Source: Cordia subcordata
Lineage: Eukaryota; Streptophyta; Magnoliopsida; Boraginales; Cordiaceae
NCBI GenBank assembly: GCA_028554755.1
Contig: JAPTOF010000015.1
Coordinates: 9,424,001-9,488,000, forward strand
Direction of reading: 5' to 3'
DNA length: 64,000 bases
Of this stretch, positions 32,978 to 44,681 are shown piece by piece (the stretch's first letter is position 1; each line of letters starts with the position of its first letter). The position numbers were made by a program, and so were the translations under genes. The notes beneath the pieces were generated by a model. The model saw only the letters and a program-made list of their open reading frames with translations. It searched no databases and was not told where the DNA came from.

Positions 32978-33673
32978 GTGTTGTGTTTGTGTGCTCAAAA
33001 GAAAGAAAGGAAAAAGAAAAGGAAAGGAATGTGGGGGGGTCCACGGGGTAGCTTTTAGGTTATAATATAATATAATATATTATAATTATATACTATGTAT
33101 ACGTGTGGTATGAATATCGTTTGTGTGTGTGTGTGTATGTATGTATGTGTGTGTGTATATATATATATATATTACATAATACATAATATACTAATTATTC
33201 ATTAAACTAATTAAATATCCTAATACTAACTTAATAAATTCTAACCTAAATTGTTCTAACCTATTTAATAAATCCTAATATATTTAATGCTAATCTAATT
33301 AAATACTAACCTAATCAAATTAACCTAAGAATGTCCTAAAAACTTAGTTCTAATTAAATTAGTGTTCTAAATTCTAATCTAGTAACCCTAATTTTAAAAC
33401 ATATGTCCTAATGACTTAATTTCCTAATATTTTAATTATAATCTCACCTAATTAAATTAATTTCCTAATCCCTATTTATTCAAAATTACTATTTTAAAAA
33501 AATGAAACTAAAATAAAAAACACATAAAACGATAAGAAATGATACACCACGCATAAACACTTGATAAGACTCAATAAGCACTCAGAAGCTCGAAATAGCC
33601 AAAATTAGCATCAAAACACACACTTGTACACACTCTAAATCATGCATGTTATGCTCCAAATACATACACATCA
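31663..33673 (-). repeat. Right LTR (5' LTR) of element 3
   Basis: Matches the left LTR throughout. It carries an expanded (TA)n run (32907-32975, about 69 bp, against 28 bp in the left LTR). No gene. Confidence 0.88.
32907..32975. repeat. (TA)n microsatellite in an LTR
   Basis: Pure AT dinucleotides, more than twice the length of the same run in the partner LTR at 28502-28529. Confidence 0.95.
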
Positions 33674-33737
33674 ACCTTTAATTTTGTGTAGCTGCAGAAT
33701 CAATGTAACCTCCAGCTACTCTGAAGAGTCTCACTCT

Positions 33738-34347
33738 TCAGTGGGCTCGGTAGCAGGTACATTTGTGGATCTTTCTGTTGATAAATTGCCAACTCTCTTC
33801 AAACACAAGTATGAATTAGGGCAATTTGGTATGGTTGATCTATCTACAAGACATTGGTGTGATTCAGGGGTTCAAGTGGGGGATAATTGTACTTGTATAT
33901 TTATATAAACAGCTTGATTGCATCTCCTTTGGTGTGTATGAGGATGTATAAAGAGCTATCACATTAGTCTAGGTATTGAATTTCATCATATACATATTCT
34001 TTACACTTTTGTAAATGTCAACTTTTTATAATAATCCACTATTCAATGGGCTCGGCAGTGGCCACATTTATGGATCTTTCTATTGATAAATTGCCAACTC
34101 TTTTCAAACACAAATATGAAGGAGGGCCATTTGGCATGGTTGATCTGTCTATAGGACTTTGGTGAGATTCGAGGGTTCAACTAGGGCGCTGTTGTAATTG
34201 TATATTTGTATCAACAGTTTGATTGTGCCTCCTTTCTTGTGTATAAGGGTGTATAGGAGTCATCACATTGGTTCAGGTATTGAATTTCATCATATACATA
34301 TTCTTTACATTTTGTAAATGACAACTTTTTATAATAACTTTGCCTTG
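33738..34347 (+). repeat. 305-bp tandem duplication of a PMD exon and flanking intron
   Basis: GGGCTCGG landmarks at 33743 and 34048 give a 305-bp unit. The two copies are alike from AATGGGCTCGG to CAACTTTTTATAATAA with scattered substitutions. Confidence 0.9.
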
Positions 34348-34769
34348 CTTCCAGCTTTTTGAATGGGATAAATTCACCGATTTTAGGCTCCATCTCTTAA
34401 AGATGACCTGGCAATAGCTAAAAGCACAGTGGCATCTACTGGTGGGTGGCTTTGAGCTACATGGCGTTCCCTGTAGGGCAATTTTTTATGTGAAGAAAGA
34501 ATCGACGGATGCATCAGGCAAGTCAATGCAAGTTGAATGTCGGGACACAAGTAACCACTTACAGCCCGAAGAGATATAGTAAATTTAGTTAGTATTTGTT
34601 TACTATTTTAATTATAACAGTGTTAGGCACTTAAGTAACTCTTCTTTACTTGTTTTCGGTATAATTTATATGGCAGTTGTTCGCTGGCTACTTGACTTTC
34701 TGCCAAATTATTATTTGTAGGATAGTGCAGTTTTGCTGGCATGTGTCCGCCATGTGACCATATTGCAGG

Positions 34770-34774
34770 TCGAC
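34770..34774. repeat. Left TSD of element 2
   Basis: TCGAC, identical to 43447-43451. Confidence 0.85.
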
Positions 34775-35810
34775 TGATGTGTACGTTTTTGGAACATAAA
34801 TTGCATGATTTGGAGTGTGTTTTGGTGCTAATTTTGTCTATTTCAAGCTTTTGAGTGATTATTGAGTGTCATTGAGTGTTTATGTGTGGTGTATCATTTT
34901 TTATCGTTTTATGTGTTTTCTATTCTATTTTTAATTTTTTATAGTAATTTTGATTAATTAGGAATTAGGAAATTAAATTCATAAGTTGGCTAGGTTAGAT
35001 TAGAATTGAGGTATTAAATAACTAGAATTTGGATTCTAGGAATTTTAGTTAGTTAAATTAGAGTTTACTAAATCAGTTTATGACATAATTAATTAAGCTC
35101 TAGGGTTTTAAGCCATATTTAGAATATGTACACATATATATATATATATATATGTGCATAATACATAAGCTAATAGATAGTATATTATACAGGATATTAA
35201 TCAGTGACTTGAACCCTACTATTTCTTTTTCTTTTCTTTTCATTCTTTTGAGCACAAAAACACAGAACCCATATATATATATATATATATATTAACCCAT
35301 CAACAAGCTTTTGGAAAAGAGGAGGAGAAGAACAGCCAGGAACAAAAAAAAGCAGCACTGCACCGGCCCATAAATTTTCCTATTTTTGTCCCTCTTTTTT
35401 GCACTAAACACACCCATCTCCTCATATAAATACTGTCACACATTCACACACAGAAGGGAAATTTTTGGGGCTAATTTAGGGGTTAAAGAGGCAAATTCCA
35501 GCAAGTCTTTCTACAGCAAAAAGTGCAGAAATCAGTCTGAAGAGCTGCAAAAACAAGAGATTTTTCTTGTTCTTTTCTTTGAGTTTACTTTCTACTAATT
35601 AGCGCTATATAAATACACTATTTGTATACTTATTTCTATAGGTTTTGGGGCTGTTTTAGGGTTAAAAAGAGAGTTAAATTGGTACAGAATTCTGCAGAAA
35701 AGTTGCTGTCAAGTAGGGATTCATTGCTGAAAATTGCGTTTCAGAGTTGAATTTGAGCAAAATTGAAGTAGGAAGAGGTTCTATGCTTGAGATTTAATTT
35801 CTTGGACATG
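34775..35810 (+). repeat. Truncated 5' LTR of element 2
   Basis: Aligns with 41462-42535 up to TTTCTTGGACATG, then breaks into gag-tail sequence. A TATA-like CATATAAATA lies at 35423-35432. No gene; the 70-codon frame at 35386-35598 is LTR sequence. Confidence 0.88.
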
Positions 35811-36158
35811 CCCAGTTAGGTTAGTTAGCTAGTCAGTTGAATGCCAGGGAGCCAAGCAAGTTGCCTGCCCAGCCTGAGGTAAACCCTAGAGGTCAATCCA
35901 GTTCTTCCTCTAATCTCTTTTACACCACTTATGCACAGGCAAAAGCAGTTATTACACTTAGGAATGGTTGAGTCTTTGACAATGGGGTGAGAGAGAAGGG
36001 AAATTCAATTGAGTCTGTACCTAGTGTTCCTATAGAGCCTAGTAAAGCTAGAGACCATGAGAGAGAGACACTAGAGAGAGAGAGATGAGAGTAGTACCTT
36101 TCCACATGGGGAGGGGAAGTAGTCCGTAGAATCTAGTGATGTTGTCCCTAGAGCATCT
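35811..36158 (+). pseudogene. Element 2 gag C-terminal remnant
   Basis: Plus-strand codons read SKLPAQPEVNPRGQSSSS and, further on, a TTYAQAKAV...LRN stretch. This is the usual tail of Athila-type gag before the protease region. The capsid and zinc knuckle are deleted. Confidence 0.65.
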
Positions 36159-37022
36159 TTGCCAGCTGCATTAGAGAAGCCCAGATCTGTTGAAGCCACC
36201 AGCATGAATAAGATCTTAGAGCACTTGAAAGACCTTAAGGTGAACCTTCCTTTAGTTGACGCCATTGTGTCTATTCCTACTTACACGAAATTCTTCAAAG
36301 ATTTATGCACACGAAAGAAAAACAATTCCCACATGTCGAAAATAGTGAAGCTCACTGAAAAGGTGAGTAGCATTTTCGCTTTGGGCATCCCACCTAAGTT
36401 GAAGGACCTGGGAACTTTCACTATTTTGTGTTGCATTAGAAAGACCCCGATTGATCATGCTCTTTTAGATTTAGGGTTTGGTGTAAATCTGACTCCCTAC
36501 TCAGTTTACCAGTGTCTAGGTTTGGGGGAGTTATCTCCCACGTACGTCACTTTACAGTTAGCTGATAGATCCGAACGAAGATTGTAAGGTATAGTAGAGA
36601 ATGTCATGGTTCAGGTTGAAGAGTTTGTGTCTCCAGTTGATTTCATTGTCTTATATATGGATTCTGGCCATGACACTAAGCACTCTACACCTGTTCTCTT
36701 AGGATGGCCCTTCTTAGCTACAGTTGATGTAGTCATTTATTGTAAGTTAGGGTTACTAGAGATTAAGTTTGGGAATCTAAAGACCACTATGAGAGTTGCT
36801 GAGGCTGCGAATAAAGCGAGTATAAGTATAAATGATGAGGAAGAGTGTTTTGCTGTTGATGTTATAGATCCGTGTATAAAGGAGCATGCCTGCGAGATGT
36901 TGTTTGTTGAGGATGAGTTAGTTGAGCTTGAGGCCATTTTAGTGCAGTTTGATTCTAAGTCATTTGTTAGCAAGTATGTAGCTTCCACATCCACTTCTGT
37001 TGACTCTAGGCTTGAAAATTGA
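36159..37022 (+). pseudogene. Element 2 protease region
   Basis: HLKDLKVNLPLVDAIVSIPT and KFFKDLCTRK open the region. The retropepsin site is in DHALLDLGFGVNLTPY: DLGFG in place of DLGAS. YVTLQLADRSERRL is followed by a TAA stop (near 36585), then FIVLYMDSG and VLLGWPFLATV. Collinear with the element 1 protease. One internal stop. Confidence 0.78.
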
Positions 37023-38160
37023 TTGAGGTTAGTCAGTTTGAGCGTCTTCCTTTAGAAATGTCTAGCAATCCCCCTACAGTTGAGTCTCCCTTATCTTTAG
37101 AGCTCAAACCCCTTCCTGAGAACTTGAAGCATGCATTATTAGGACCTGATGAGACCCTTCTTATGATTATAGCATCTAATTTGTCTAGAGAAAATGAGGA
37201 GTGTTTTCTAGAAGTCATAAAGAGGACATATGGTGGACAATTGGTGATTTAAAAAGTGTAAACCCTTCAGATTGTATGCACAGGATTTATTTAGAAGAAG
37301 GTGCGATGCCTTCTCGTGAGATGCACAGGGTTAGTCTTGTTCAAGTAGTACCTAAAATGTTTGGGATCACGGTGGTAGAGAATAATAAGGGTGAGATAGT
37401 TCCTACGCGAATCCCTACGGGTTGGAGAATGTGCATAGACTATAGGAAGCTTAACTCTAGGACTAGAAAAGATCACTTCCCATTGCCCTTCCTTGATTAG
37501 ATTCTAGATAGAGTAGCCGATCAAAGTTATTACTAATTTTTATATTGGTATTCGGGATACAATCAAATCCCCGTATTTCCCCAGGATCAGGAGAAGACTA
37601 CCTTCACATGCCCTTATGGTACCTTTGCTTATAGGAGAATGCTGTTTGATCTTTGCAATACCTCTGCCACTTTTCAAAGGTGTGTGATGGCTATCTTTAG
37701 TGATAAGATTGAGAGGCACTTAGAGATTTTCATGGATGACTTCTCAATCTTTGGTGTGATTTTAATGAATGCCTGAGTCACCTATCTTTAGTGCTAGACC
37801 GTTGTATTAAGATGAATCTTGTGCTGAGTTGGGAGAATTTACATTTTATGGTGTAGAGAGGAATAGTTTTGGGTCACGTAGTGTCTTCTGATGGTATCCA
37901 AGTTGACCTAGCCAAGGTAGAGCTTATAAAGAAATTGCCTGTTCTTAAATCTGTTAAGGATGTGAGATCCTTCCTTGGCCATGCAGGTTTTTATGGCAGG
38001 TTCATTAAGGATTTTAGCCAAATTACTTGTCCATTGTCTAGGCTCTTAGCACAAGATGTTCCATTTGTGTTTGTGAAAAGTGTATTAAAGTATTTGGTAG
38101 GCTTAAATCCTTGCTTTCCTCTTCCCCTGTCATTTAGCCGCCTGATTACATTCTTCCTTT
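37023..38160 (+). pseudogene. Element 2 reverse transcriptase
   Basis: SLELKPLPENLKHALLG (about 37090) precedes HRIYLEEGAMPSREMHR, which joins directly to VSLVQVVPK. About 35 residues of the RT fingers (the LNPHM...LLDAG block of element 1) are deleted. WRMCIDYRKLNSRTRKDHFP, YSGYNQIPVFPQ, FDLCNTSATFQRC and IFMDDFSIFG follow, with stops after LPFLD and in the thumb. The 37869-38195 frame continues the thumb (MGHVVSSDGIQVDL, RSFLGHAGFYGRFI). Confidence 0.82.
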
Positions 38161-38620
38161 TGAGATTATGTGTGATACATCATATTTTGCCCTAGGAGCT
38201 ATATTAGGACAGCGTAAGGATAGACTGGCCTATGTGATCTAGTATGCTAGTAAGACTCTAGATGAGGCTCAAAAGATTTACACTACTACCAAGAAAGAGC
38301 TTCTAGCAGTAGTGTTCTCCCTTGATAAGTTTCGATCATACGTTTTTGGGTCTAAGGTCATAGTTTACACCAATCATGTGGCTTTGAGGTATCTTTTGTC
38401 TAAGTATGAATCTAAACCCCGCTTGATTAGGTGGATGCTCTTTTTGCAAGAATTTGACATGGAGATTAGAGATAAGAAGGATAGTGAGAATTCTGTTGCT
38501 AATCATTTGTCCCGTCTTATTCATGAGTCCCCTAGTGATTCCATCCCCTTTCGTGAGTCTTTTCCAGATGAACAATTGTTTGTTGTCTCATATCACACAC
38601 CTTGGTATGCACATATATAG
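38161..38620 (+). pseudogene. Element 2 RNase H
   Basis: A degraded MCDTSYFALGAILGQR block at about 38165-38215, then [15 protein letters not shown] and [20 protein letters not shown], ending VANHLSRL (Ala-Asn in place of Ala-Asp). Stops fall at SYFA/LGA and before YASKTL. Confidence 0.75.
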
Positions 38621-39520
38621 TAAATTATCTTGTCGTAGGTCATTTGCCACCTCATTGGAAGAAGAGAGAAAAGGATAGGTTTTATTCGCAGGTTAAGCAT
38701 TTCTTTTTAGAAGATCCTTATCTCTTTAAGATGTGTGCAGATCAAGTGATTCATAGGCGTGTTCCAGAGAGTGAGTTTGAAAATATTTTGAATATGTGTC
38801 ACGATGAGGCGTATGGAGGTCACTTTGGGAGAAAGAAAACTGCAAGTAAAGTCTTGCAAAGTGGATTCTTTTGGCCCACACTATTTAGAGATGCTGAGGA
38901 ATTTTGTAAAAAGTGTGTTAGATGTCGAAAATCTGGGTCTATTTCTAGGAGAAATATGATGCCCCTTTCCTATATTCTTGTGTGTGAACTTTTTGATGTT
39001 TGGGGAATTGATTTCATAGGTCTATTCCTACCTTCTTTTGGGTATCAATACATCTTAGTGGTTGTTGACTATATGTCTAAGTGGGTTGAGGCGATCCCTA
39101 GCTGAACCAATGACCACAAGGTTGTGGTGAAGTTCATTCGAGAGCATATCTTTTCTAGGTTTGAGGTACCACGAGTCTTGATTAGTGATGGAGGAAAGCA
39201 CTTTTTCCATAGGACACTTGAGGCTTTACTTAGAAAATATTCAGTCACTCATAAGATTGCTACCCTGTATCACCCTCAGATAAGTAGACAGGTTGAAGTT
39301 TCAAATAAGGAGGTCAAGTCCATTTTAAAGAAAATGGTTAGGCCTGATAGGAAGGATTGGTCTTGTAGACTGAGTGATGCATTGTGGCTTACCATACTGC
39401 GTATAAGATCCCCATAGGTATGTCTCCATATAGGTTGGTGTATGGGAAGGCCTGCCATCTACCTGTCGAGTTAGAGCATAGAGCATATTGGGCTATTAAG
39501 GCTTTAAATTTGATTTGTCT
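38602..39520 (+). pseudogene. Element 2 integrase core
   Basis: The zinc-binding part is intact by eye: CHDEAYGGHFGRKKT, FWPTLFRDAEEFCKKCVRC. The catalytic core has FDVWGIDFIG, LISDGGKHFF and RQVEVSNKEVK for the D, D and E residues. A stop follows EAIPS (near 39105), and a frameshift follows SDALW (near 39385). Confidence 0.85.
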
Positions 39521-39922
39521 GCTGCAGGTGAGAAAAGGAAGCTTAACTTAGTTGAGCTGGAGGAATTGAGATATAAGGCGTATGACAACGCCAAGTTTTA
39601 TAAAGAGAGAATGAAGAAAATGCATGATAGGCATATCCTTAGGAAATCTTTCTCTCGTACTTACAAAGTTTGGTTGTTTAATCCTAGATTAAAGCTCTTT
39701 TCAAGTAAATTGAGAAGTCGATGGGATGGTCCGTACGAGGTTATTGAAGCTTACCCTTCTGGAGCGATAAAGATCAAGGATTTGAAGCACGGACGAGTAT
39801 TGACTATGAATGGGCAGCGCTTAAAGCATTCGTTTGACCCGAGCATGGCTCAGGTAGAGTCCATCGAGCTTCAGGCTAGCCTTCATATGACACCTGATGA
39901 ATGGAGCTTGCCTGGCATATAG
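39515..39922 (+). CDS. Element 2 integrase C-terminal domain (open frame)
   Basis: A 135-codon frame with [57 protein letters not shown] and a natural stop after DEWSLPGI. It is the tail of the pol polyprotein rather than a separate gene. It matches the broken element 1 copy at 8640-9080. Confidence 0.8.
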   Translation: MSAAGEKRKLNLVELEELRYKAYDNAKFYKERMKKMHDRHILRKSFSRTYKVWLFNPRLKLFSSKLRSRWDGPYEVIEAYPSGAIKIKDLKHGRVLTMNGQRLKHSFDPSMAQVESIELQASLHMTPDEWSLPGI

Positions 39923-41461
39923 CATGATTGTTAGTGCTACTAGAAGGCAACCTAGATTTTGGTAATTTGGTTCTTTTCTTTTTGTCTTTCTGTATTTGCC
40001 TTTTTCTTTTCTTTTTAATGGCTAGACCTTTGTTCCCATTCCTTGCATTCCCTTCTCCATTTTTGCATACGTCTTGTTCTTATTTGTAATGCCAATGCAG
40101 ACTTACATAGCATATGTCTACTAATCTCGTGTGCCTTTTAAGTGTTTGTGTATTGATGAGACACAGATCAGTAAATGATTGGAATTTCATTGGCATTTGT
40201 GAAGTCAGGCAAACACAAAGTTGTATCTTTCCATCCTCATGGCCTTATTTTTCTACCATTTCCACACTTCCCATATGTGTGCTTTATTGCTTCATTGTTT
40301 GCATGGTTAATTGCTATTTGCTTAAAGACAAGCAAAGTTTAGGTTTAGGGGTGTAGGATTTCTTTTTGATTTTAATTTTTGACATGAAATGTAGATTTGC
40401 ATGGTTTTGCGCAAAATGGTGAAATTTTTTTTATTCTTTGTGCGTATAGAGTCATTATCTCTTTCTTGATTGGAGGGTTGGCTTTTGTTGATTAACTTAA
40501 TTGATTAGCGACGACAAGGTGGTATTACAGGGAGTGAATGGAATGGAAGGAGAACTAAGACTTTAAAGAGAATCTTTTTGAAAACTGTGAGGAGTGAGCA
40601 CTTTTAGGAATGCACCTTGTAGTTGGCCCACAACCAGGTTGGAAAAAATATATATTTTTTTAAAGAGTTATTGATGTGAGTGTCCTTTTACTTGCTTGGT
40701 TCTTTTAGTGTACCATAGCCCTTCTTTTTCTTTTCGTTGTGTTCATGTTATGCATTGAGAAAAAAAAGTCTAAAAGAATTGGAAAATGCAAAAATGAAAA
40801 CAATGGAAAAAGATTGAAAAAGAAAAAAAGTGAAAAAGCCAAATGGTAAGAAAAACATTGAAGTATGTTGAATAAGTGTCAAAGGAAACAATGTCAATTT
40901 GACATATGTTTAGTTCTCTTTCTTTGTTTTTCGTTTGAAGTGGTTGGCGAAACTCAAGTTAGTATGCCCCAGGGGGGTTTCTTCCCCTAGTACCCTAAGC
41001 CTTAAGTGGCTGGGATATGTTGGTTGAAAGCTCGCTACACGAGGGTCCCATTCACCAAGAATGTCATTTCATTGTATCGTGAACAAGGCTCTTACGCCAA
41101 ATGCGAGCCATTGTGATGTAATTATCCCTTTTCCTTATATCTTTGCGCTAAGTGCATGTTGGGAGGCCATGTTACTTGATAGAGGCATGACATATCAACA
41201 TCCCAGGTGCATGAGTTGGAATCCTAGGTTTGTGGTAGCTCTAGCTACTTGCTAAGTTCCCGAGAGGTGCGAGAACCCTTGTGATTAAGAAGAGGATCCA
41301 AAAAAGGCTTGGAGATCCCTTTTTACAATAAGAATGATCCCTTATACTCCTTAGATTCATCAAGATAGCAAGTCAATACTTTTGGCAACTTTTTAAGCAT
41401 AATGAGATCAACTTAGGAGTGGTCTTGCTTGGGGACAAGCAAGGAGAAGGTTTAGAGGTAT
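39923..41461 (+). other. 3' noncoding region of element 2 with two hairpin-polypurine modules
   Basis: No coding region. TTGCTTAAAGACAAGCAAAG followed by GTTTAGGTTTAGGGGTGT lies at 40318-40358. CTTGCTTGGGGACAAGCAAG (perfect 8-bp stem, GGGA loop) followed by GAGAAGGTTTAGAGG lies at 41424-41459, directly before the 3' LTR. Confidence 0.65.
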
Positions 41462-43446
41462 TGATGTGTGTGTTTTTGGAGCATAAATTACATGATTTGG
41501 AGTGTGTTTAAGTGTGTGTTTTGGTGCTAATTTTGTCTATTTTGAGGTTCTGAGTGATTATTGAGTCTCATTGAGTGTTTATGTGTGGTATATCATTTTT
41601 TATTGTTTTATGTGTTTTCTATTCTATTTTTTTTTATAGTAATTTTGATTAGTTAGGAATTAGGAAATTAAATTCATAAGTTAGCTAGGTTAGATTCGAA
41701 CTAAGGTATTAAATAAGTAGAATTAGCATTCTAGGAATTTTAGTTACTTAAATTAGAGTTCACTAAATTAGTTTAGGACATAATTAATTAAGCTCTGGGG
41801 TTTTAGGCCATAGTTAGAATAATATACATACATACATACATACATATGTATATAGATATATATATATATATATCTATATGTACATAATACATAAGCTAAT
41901 ATATAGTATATTATATAGGATATTAACCAATGACTTGAACCCTGTTGTTCCTTTTTCTTTTCTTTTCATTCTTTTGAGCACAAAAACATAGCACCCATAT
42001 ATATATCAACTCATCAACAAGCTTTTGGAAAGGAGGAGGAGGAGAGCAGCTAGGAACAAAAAAAAAGCAATACTGCACTAGCCCATATTTTTCCTATTTT
42101 TGTCCCTCTTTCGAGCACCAAACACACCCATCTCCTTACATACATACTCTCACACATTCACACACAAAAGGAGAATTTTTGGGGCTGATTTAGGGGTTTA
42201 AGGATGCAAATTCCAGCAAAAAGTGTGCAGCAAAAAGTGTAGAAATCAGTCCGAAGAGCTGCAGAAACAAGAGATTTTTCTTGTTCTTTTCTTTGAGTTT
42301 ACTTTCCACTAATTAGGGCTATATAAATACACTATTTGTATGCTTATTTCTACAGGTTTTGGGGTTGTTTTAGGGTTAAAAAGAGAGCTAAATTGGTGTA
42401 GAATTCTGCAGAAAAGTTGCCGTCAAGTTGGGATTCATTGCTAAAAATTGCATTTCGAAGTTGAATTTGAGCGAAATTGAAGCGGAGAGGTTCTAAGTTT
42501 GAGATTTAATTTCTTGGACATGGAATCGATGTTTTTTATATTAAATTTCAGTTTTTCCATCTCTTTTAGCATGTTAACCTAATCGTTTTAGGCTAGGGTT
42601 GGATTATGGACTATGTTATGGCTTAATGTTGGATCTTGACTTTTTATGTATTTTGTGAGGCATGATGATTGCATGACTTGTGAAGAATTGTTGATGACTT
42701 TAATATAACATGTCTATGTATTTGTTGAAAGTCCCAAGAGAGTTTATGCATGCTTGTGTTGTAATTGTTTATGATTATTGGTCTTGTGCTTAGCATGGAA
42801 CATTGCTAATGTATGAGCCATAATCTATTGTTTGATAGATTTGCTAATTGCGCTTGAATACGCTCAAGATTAATTGGTTCCATCCTTAGTTTGAAACACA
42901 ATTAATGGATGTGCCTTAATCAACTTGGATTAGTCAAATCACTTAGGTTGTTGGTGTAATTGCAAAGCCTTATTTAGTAGGACACACTATGCTCTAGAAA
43001 GGGTACGCTTAGGGATAGAAGTACACCTTTAACTAAGGGTAATAAGGCTAGGCAATAAATTAAGGCATTAGAGCTATTGACTGCCCATGGTCTATAGTTA
43101 GTCAATCCAAATCACTAGTCGAACATAGGAAGTAATCCGACTCTAGGCTGTTTCCCATCACTGAATTCCCTTAGTGGTTCCCAATTGCTTTCTTCTCATT
43201 TGTTTTCCATTTATTTTTAGTTTAACTTATGCACTTTAGTTTCAATAGAATAGTTTAGAGTTCTTTTCAATTCAAAATTCGAAAAAAAAAATCTCAAAAA
43301 TAATTTCGTTTTTACACGTAGTTAATCTAGGACACATAGGACTTAAAACCATAGTCAGAGGCCTCCCTGAGAAGACGATACCCATACTCTTGCATGCATT
43401 GCACTACTTCTGATCCGTGCACTTGTGGGTTTTTAAAACAACATCA
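41462..43446 (+). repeat. 3' LTR of element 2 (1985 bp)
   Basis: TGATGTGTGTG...AACAACATCA, followed by TSD TCGAC (43447-43451). It includes CATA and TA microsatellites (41826-41880). No gene. Confidence 0.9.
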
Positions 43447-44440
43447 TCGACCATCCAGGGAGTAGCCATTGTTAGGATAGGTATTTGGCATTTGCACAGG
43501 ATGCGACAGCACTAGTAAACATTACTTGGCATGGTTTGTTTTCATTATAAAAAATTTGGAATATTAAATGTAACTATCCATTATGTGTACTTTGTTTTAA
43601 CAGGCGAGAGTTGTACAACATGTAGTCCACCACTCCAGAGAGTTGCAGCAACAATACATGGAGGGGGAGTTTCACGGCAATGAGGCATCTGCAAGTTATC
43701 CAGCTTCATGGCGAGAGTACATTAGGGGACACCTAGCACGAGCACCTCATTGAACAGAGAGAATATTGGTAACTGCTACCTATATCACCGACGTAGCAGC
43801 CACTGCATCATACCTAACATCGTAGCCATCAACAATATTTCTACTAATGCCAGCATCAGTCTTCTTATCCCAGTTGATCATCCCAGTAGTACAATGCCCC
43901 TCCACTGGTCATGCTGACACATGATGCATATTTTGCTCACCATGCAAGTATCTCCATGTATGAGGCTAGTGGTTCATCGTCTCAGTACATGCCATTTACC
44001 CACAATGTACAATTGTCTCATTATCGTGTCATATGCAGTCCACATAGCAGTTAAGACACTAATCCACGTATCAGATGGGCCTCAATACATATTCTGGCCA
44101 GTGATGGTTCAGAGAAGCAGGGGATGGCATGGTGTGACATAGGGAGCCGGATCTTTTGGATAGTTGAAGGACGAGCCTGACAACAAGCAAACACAAAGTG
44201 CATCATCGGATGATGGTGGTTCTCCTATGGCACTCATGGGGTTTAGAGACTTCATTCACGAGACGGGTGTGGAGCGTGGTGATGAGAAACAGGCACAGGA
44301 GCCTCGCTCTCATTAGACACGTTCGTCCTGGAAAAGAAACGTAGTTGAGCCTATTAGACATGGTACATATTAGTTACCTACGTCAATATGAGAAGGAGTC
44401 CTTAGCAATACATACCTGGCTGATATTTTTAGTTTAGCAT
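43447..44440 (+). pseudogene. MULE-2 PMD gene, C-terminal part
   Basis: The plus strand continues the PMD gene after element 2. An acceptor-like TTTTAACAG at about 43603 is followed by RVVQHVVHHSRELQQQYMEG and SWREYIRGHLARAPH, the latter matching the YMRWYLRRS region near the C-terminus of the MULE-1 PMD protein. The rest (to about 44340) is broken by stops. It ends where element 4 is inserted. Confidence 0.5.
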
Positions 44441-44575
44441 TGATGTGTTGGTTTTATGTGTGATTTTGCATTGTATTTTTATATCTATTTAGAGGTATTT
44501 TGCACCTATTAGAAGGCCTTACTATAGTATTTATACTATATATAAGCATACAAGGACATTCGTGTACATAACTAA

Positions 44576-44681
44576 GTTTATAGGAAAAATGCTACACTAA
44601 GTGCTTATCTCACGTGCTTTTAGGTGAAGTTTATAGGAAAAATGCTACACTAAGTGCTTATCTCACGTGCTTTTAGGTGAG
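44576..44681. repeat. Perfect 53-bp tandem duplication in the 5' LTR only
   Basis: The unit starting GTTTATAGGAAAAATGCTAC occurs twice without a difference. The 3' LTR has a single copy at about 50530-50580. Confidence 0.9.

Larger units (their letters stand above)
27281..33673 (-). mobile_element. Element 3: gypsy deletion derivative, minus strand, 6.4 kb
   Basis: The LTRs at 27281-29253 and 31663-33673 have TGAT...ATCA termini. The PBS is at 31638-31660, gag is in between, and a polypurine tract lies beside the left LTR. The flanking 5-mers are ACCAT (27276-27280) and ACCTT (33674-33678), a 4-of-5 TSD. Its LTRs match those of element 2 in inverted orientation (GTTTTAAAA... and ...GGAGCATAA blocks), so the two are one family. 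Protease, RT and integrase are absent: it cannot move alone. Confidence 0.85.
33674..34774 (+). pseudogene. MULE-2 PMD gene, middle part, with a duplicated exon
   Basis: The blocks LWIFLLINCQLFSNTN and VYLYQQFDCASF (34070-34230) match LWIFFFLNCHLF and AYIYHQLD of the MULE-1 PMD gene. The same exon occurs once more 305 bp upstream. KSMQVECRDTSNHLQPEE (34530-34590) matches the QSKEFRDT...QPDQ region of MULE-1. Stops and frame changes are common. The left part of the gene (27224-27280, with a VDN-type start of the VDDWQQLF block) lies beyond element 3, and the right part lies beyond element 2. Confidence 0.65.
34775..43446 (+). mobile_element. Element 2: Athila-like Ty3/gypsy retrotransposon with truncated 5' LTR
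   Basis: The 3' LTR (41462-43446) and a partial 5' LTR (34775-35810) both begin TGATGTGT. The outer end is ATCA, and the flanks are perfect TCGAC repeats. The interior holds the gag tail, protease, RT, RNase H and integrase on the plus strand. The last ~920 bp of the 5' LTR, the PBS and most of gag are deleted at 35810. It inserted into the MULE-2 PMD gene. Confidence 0.9.
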
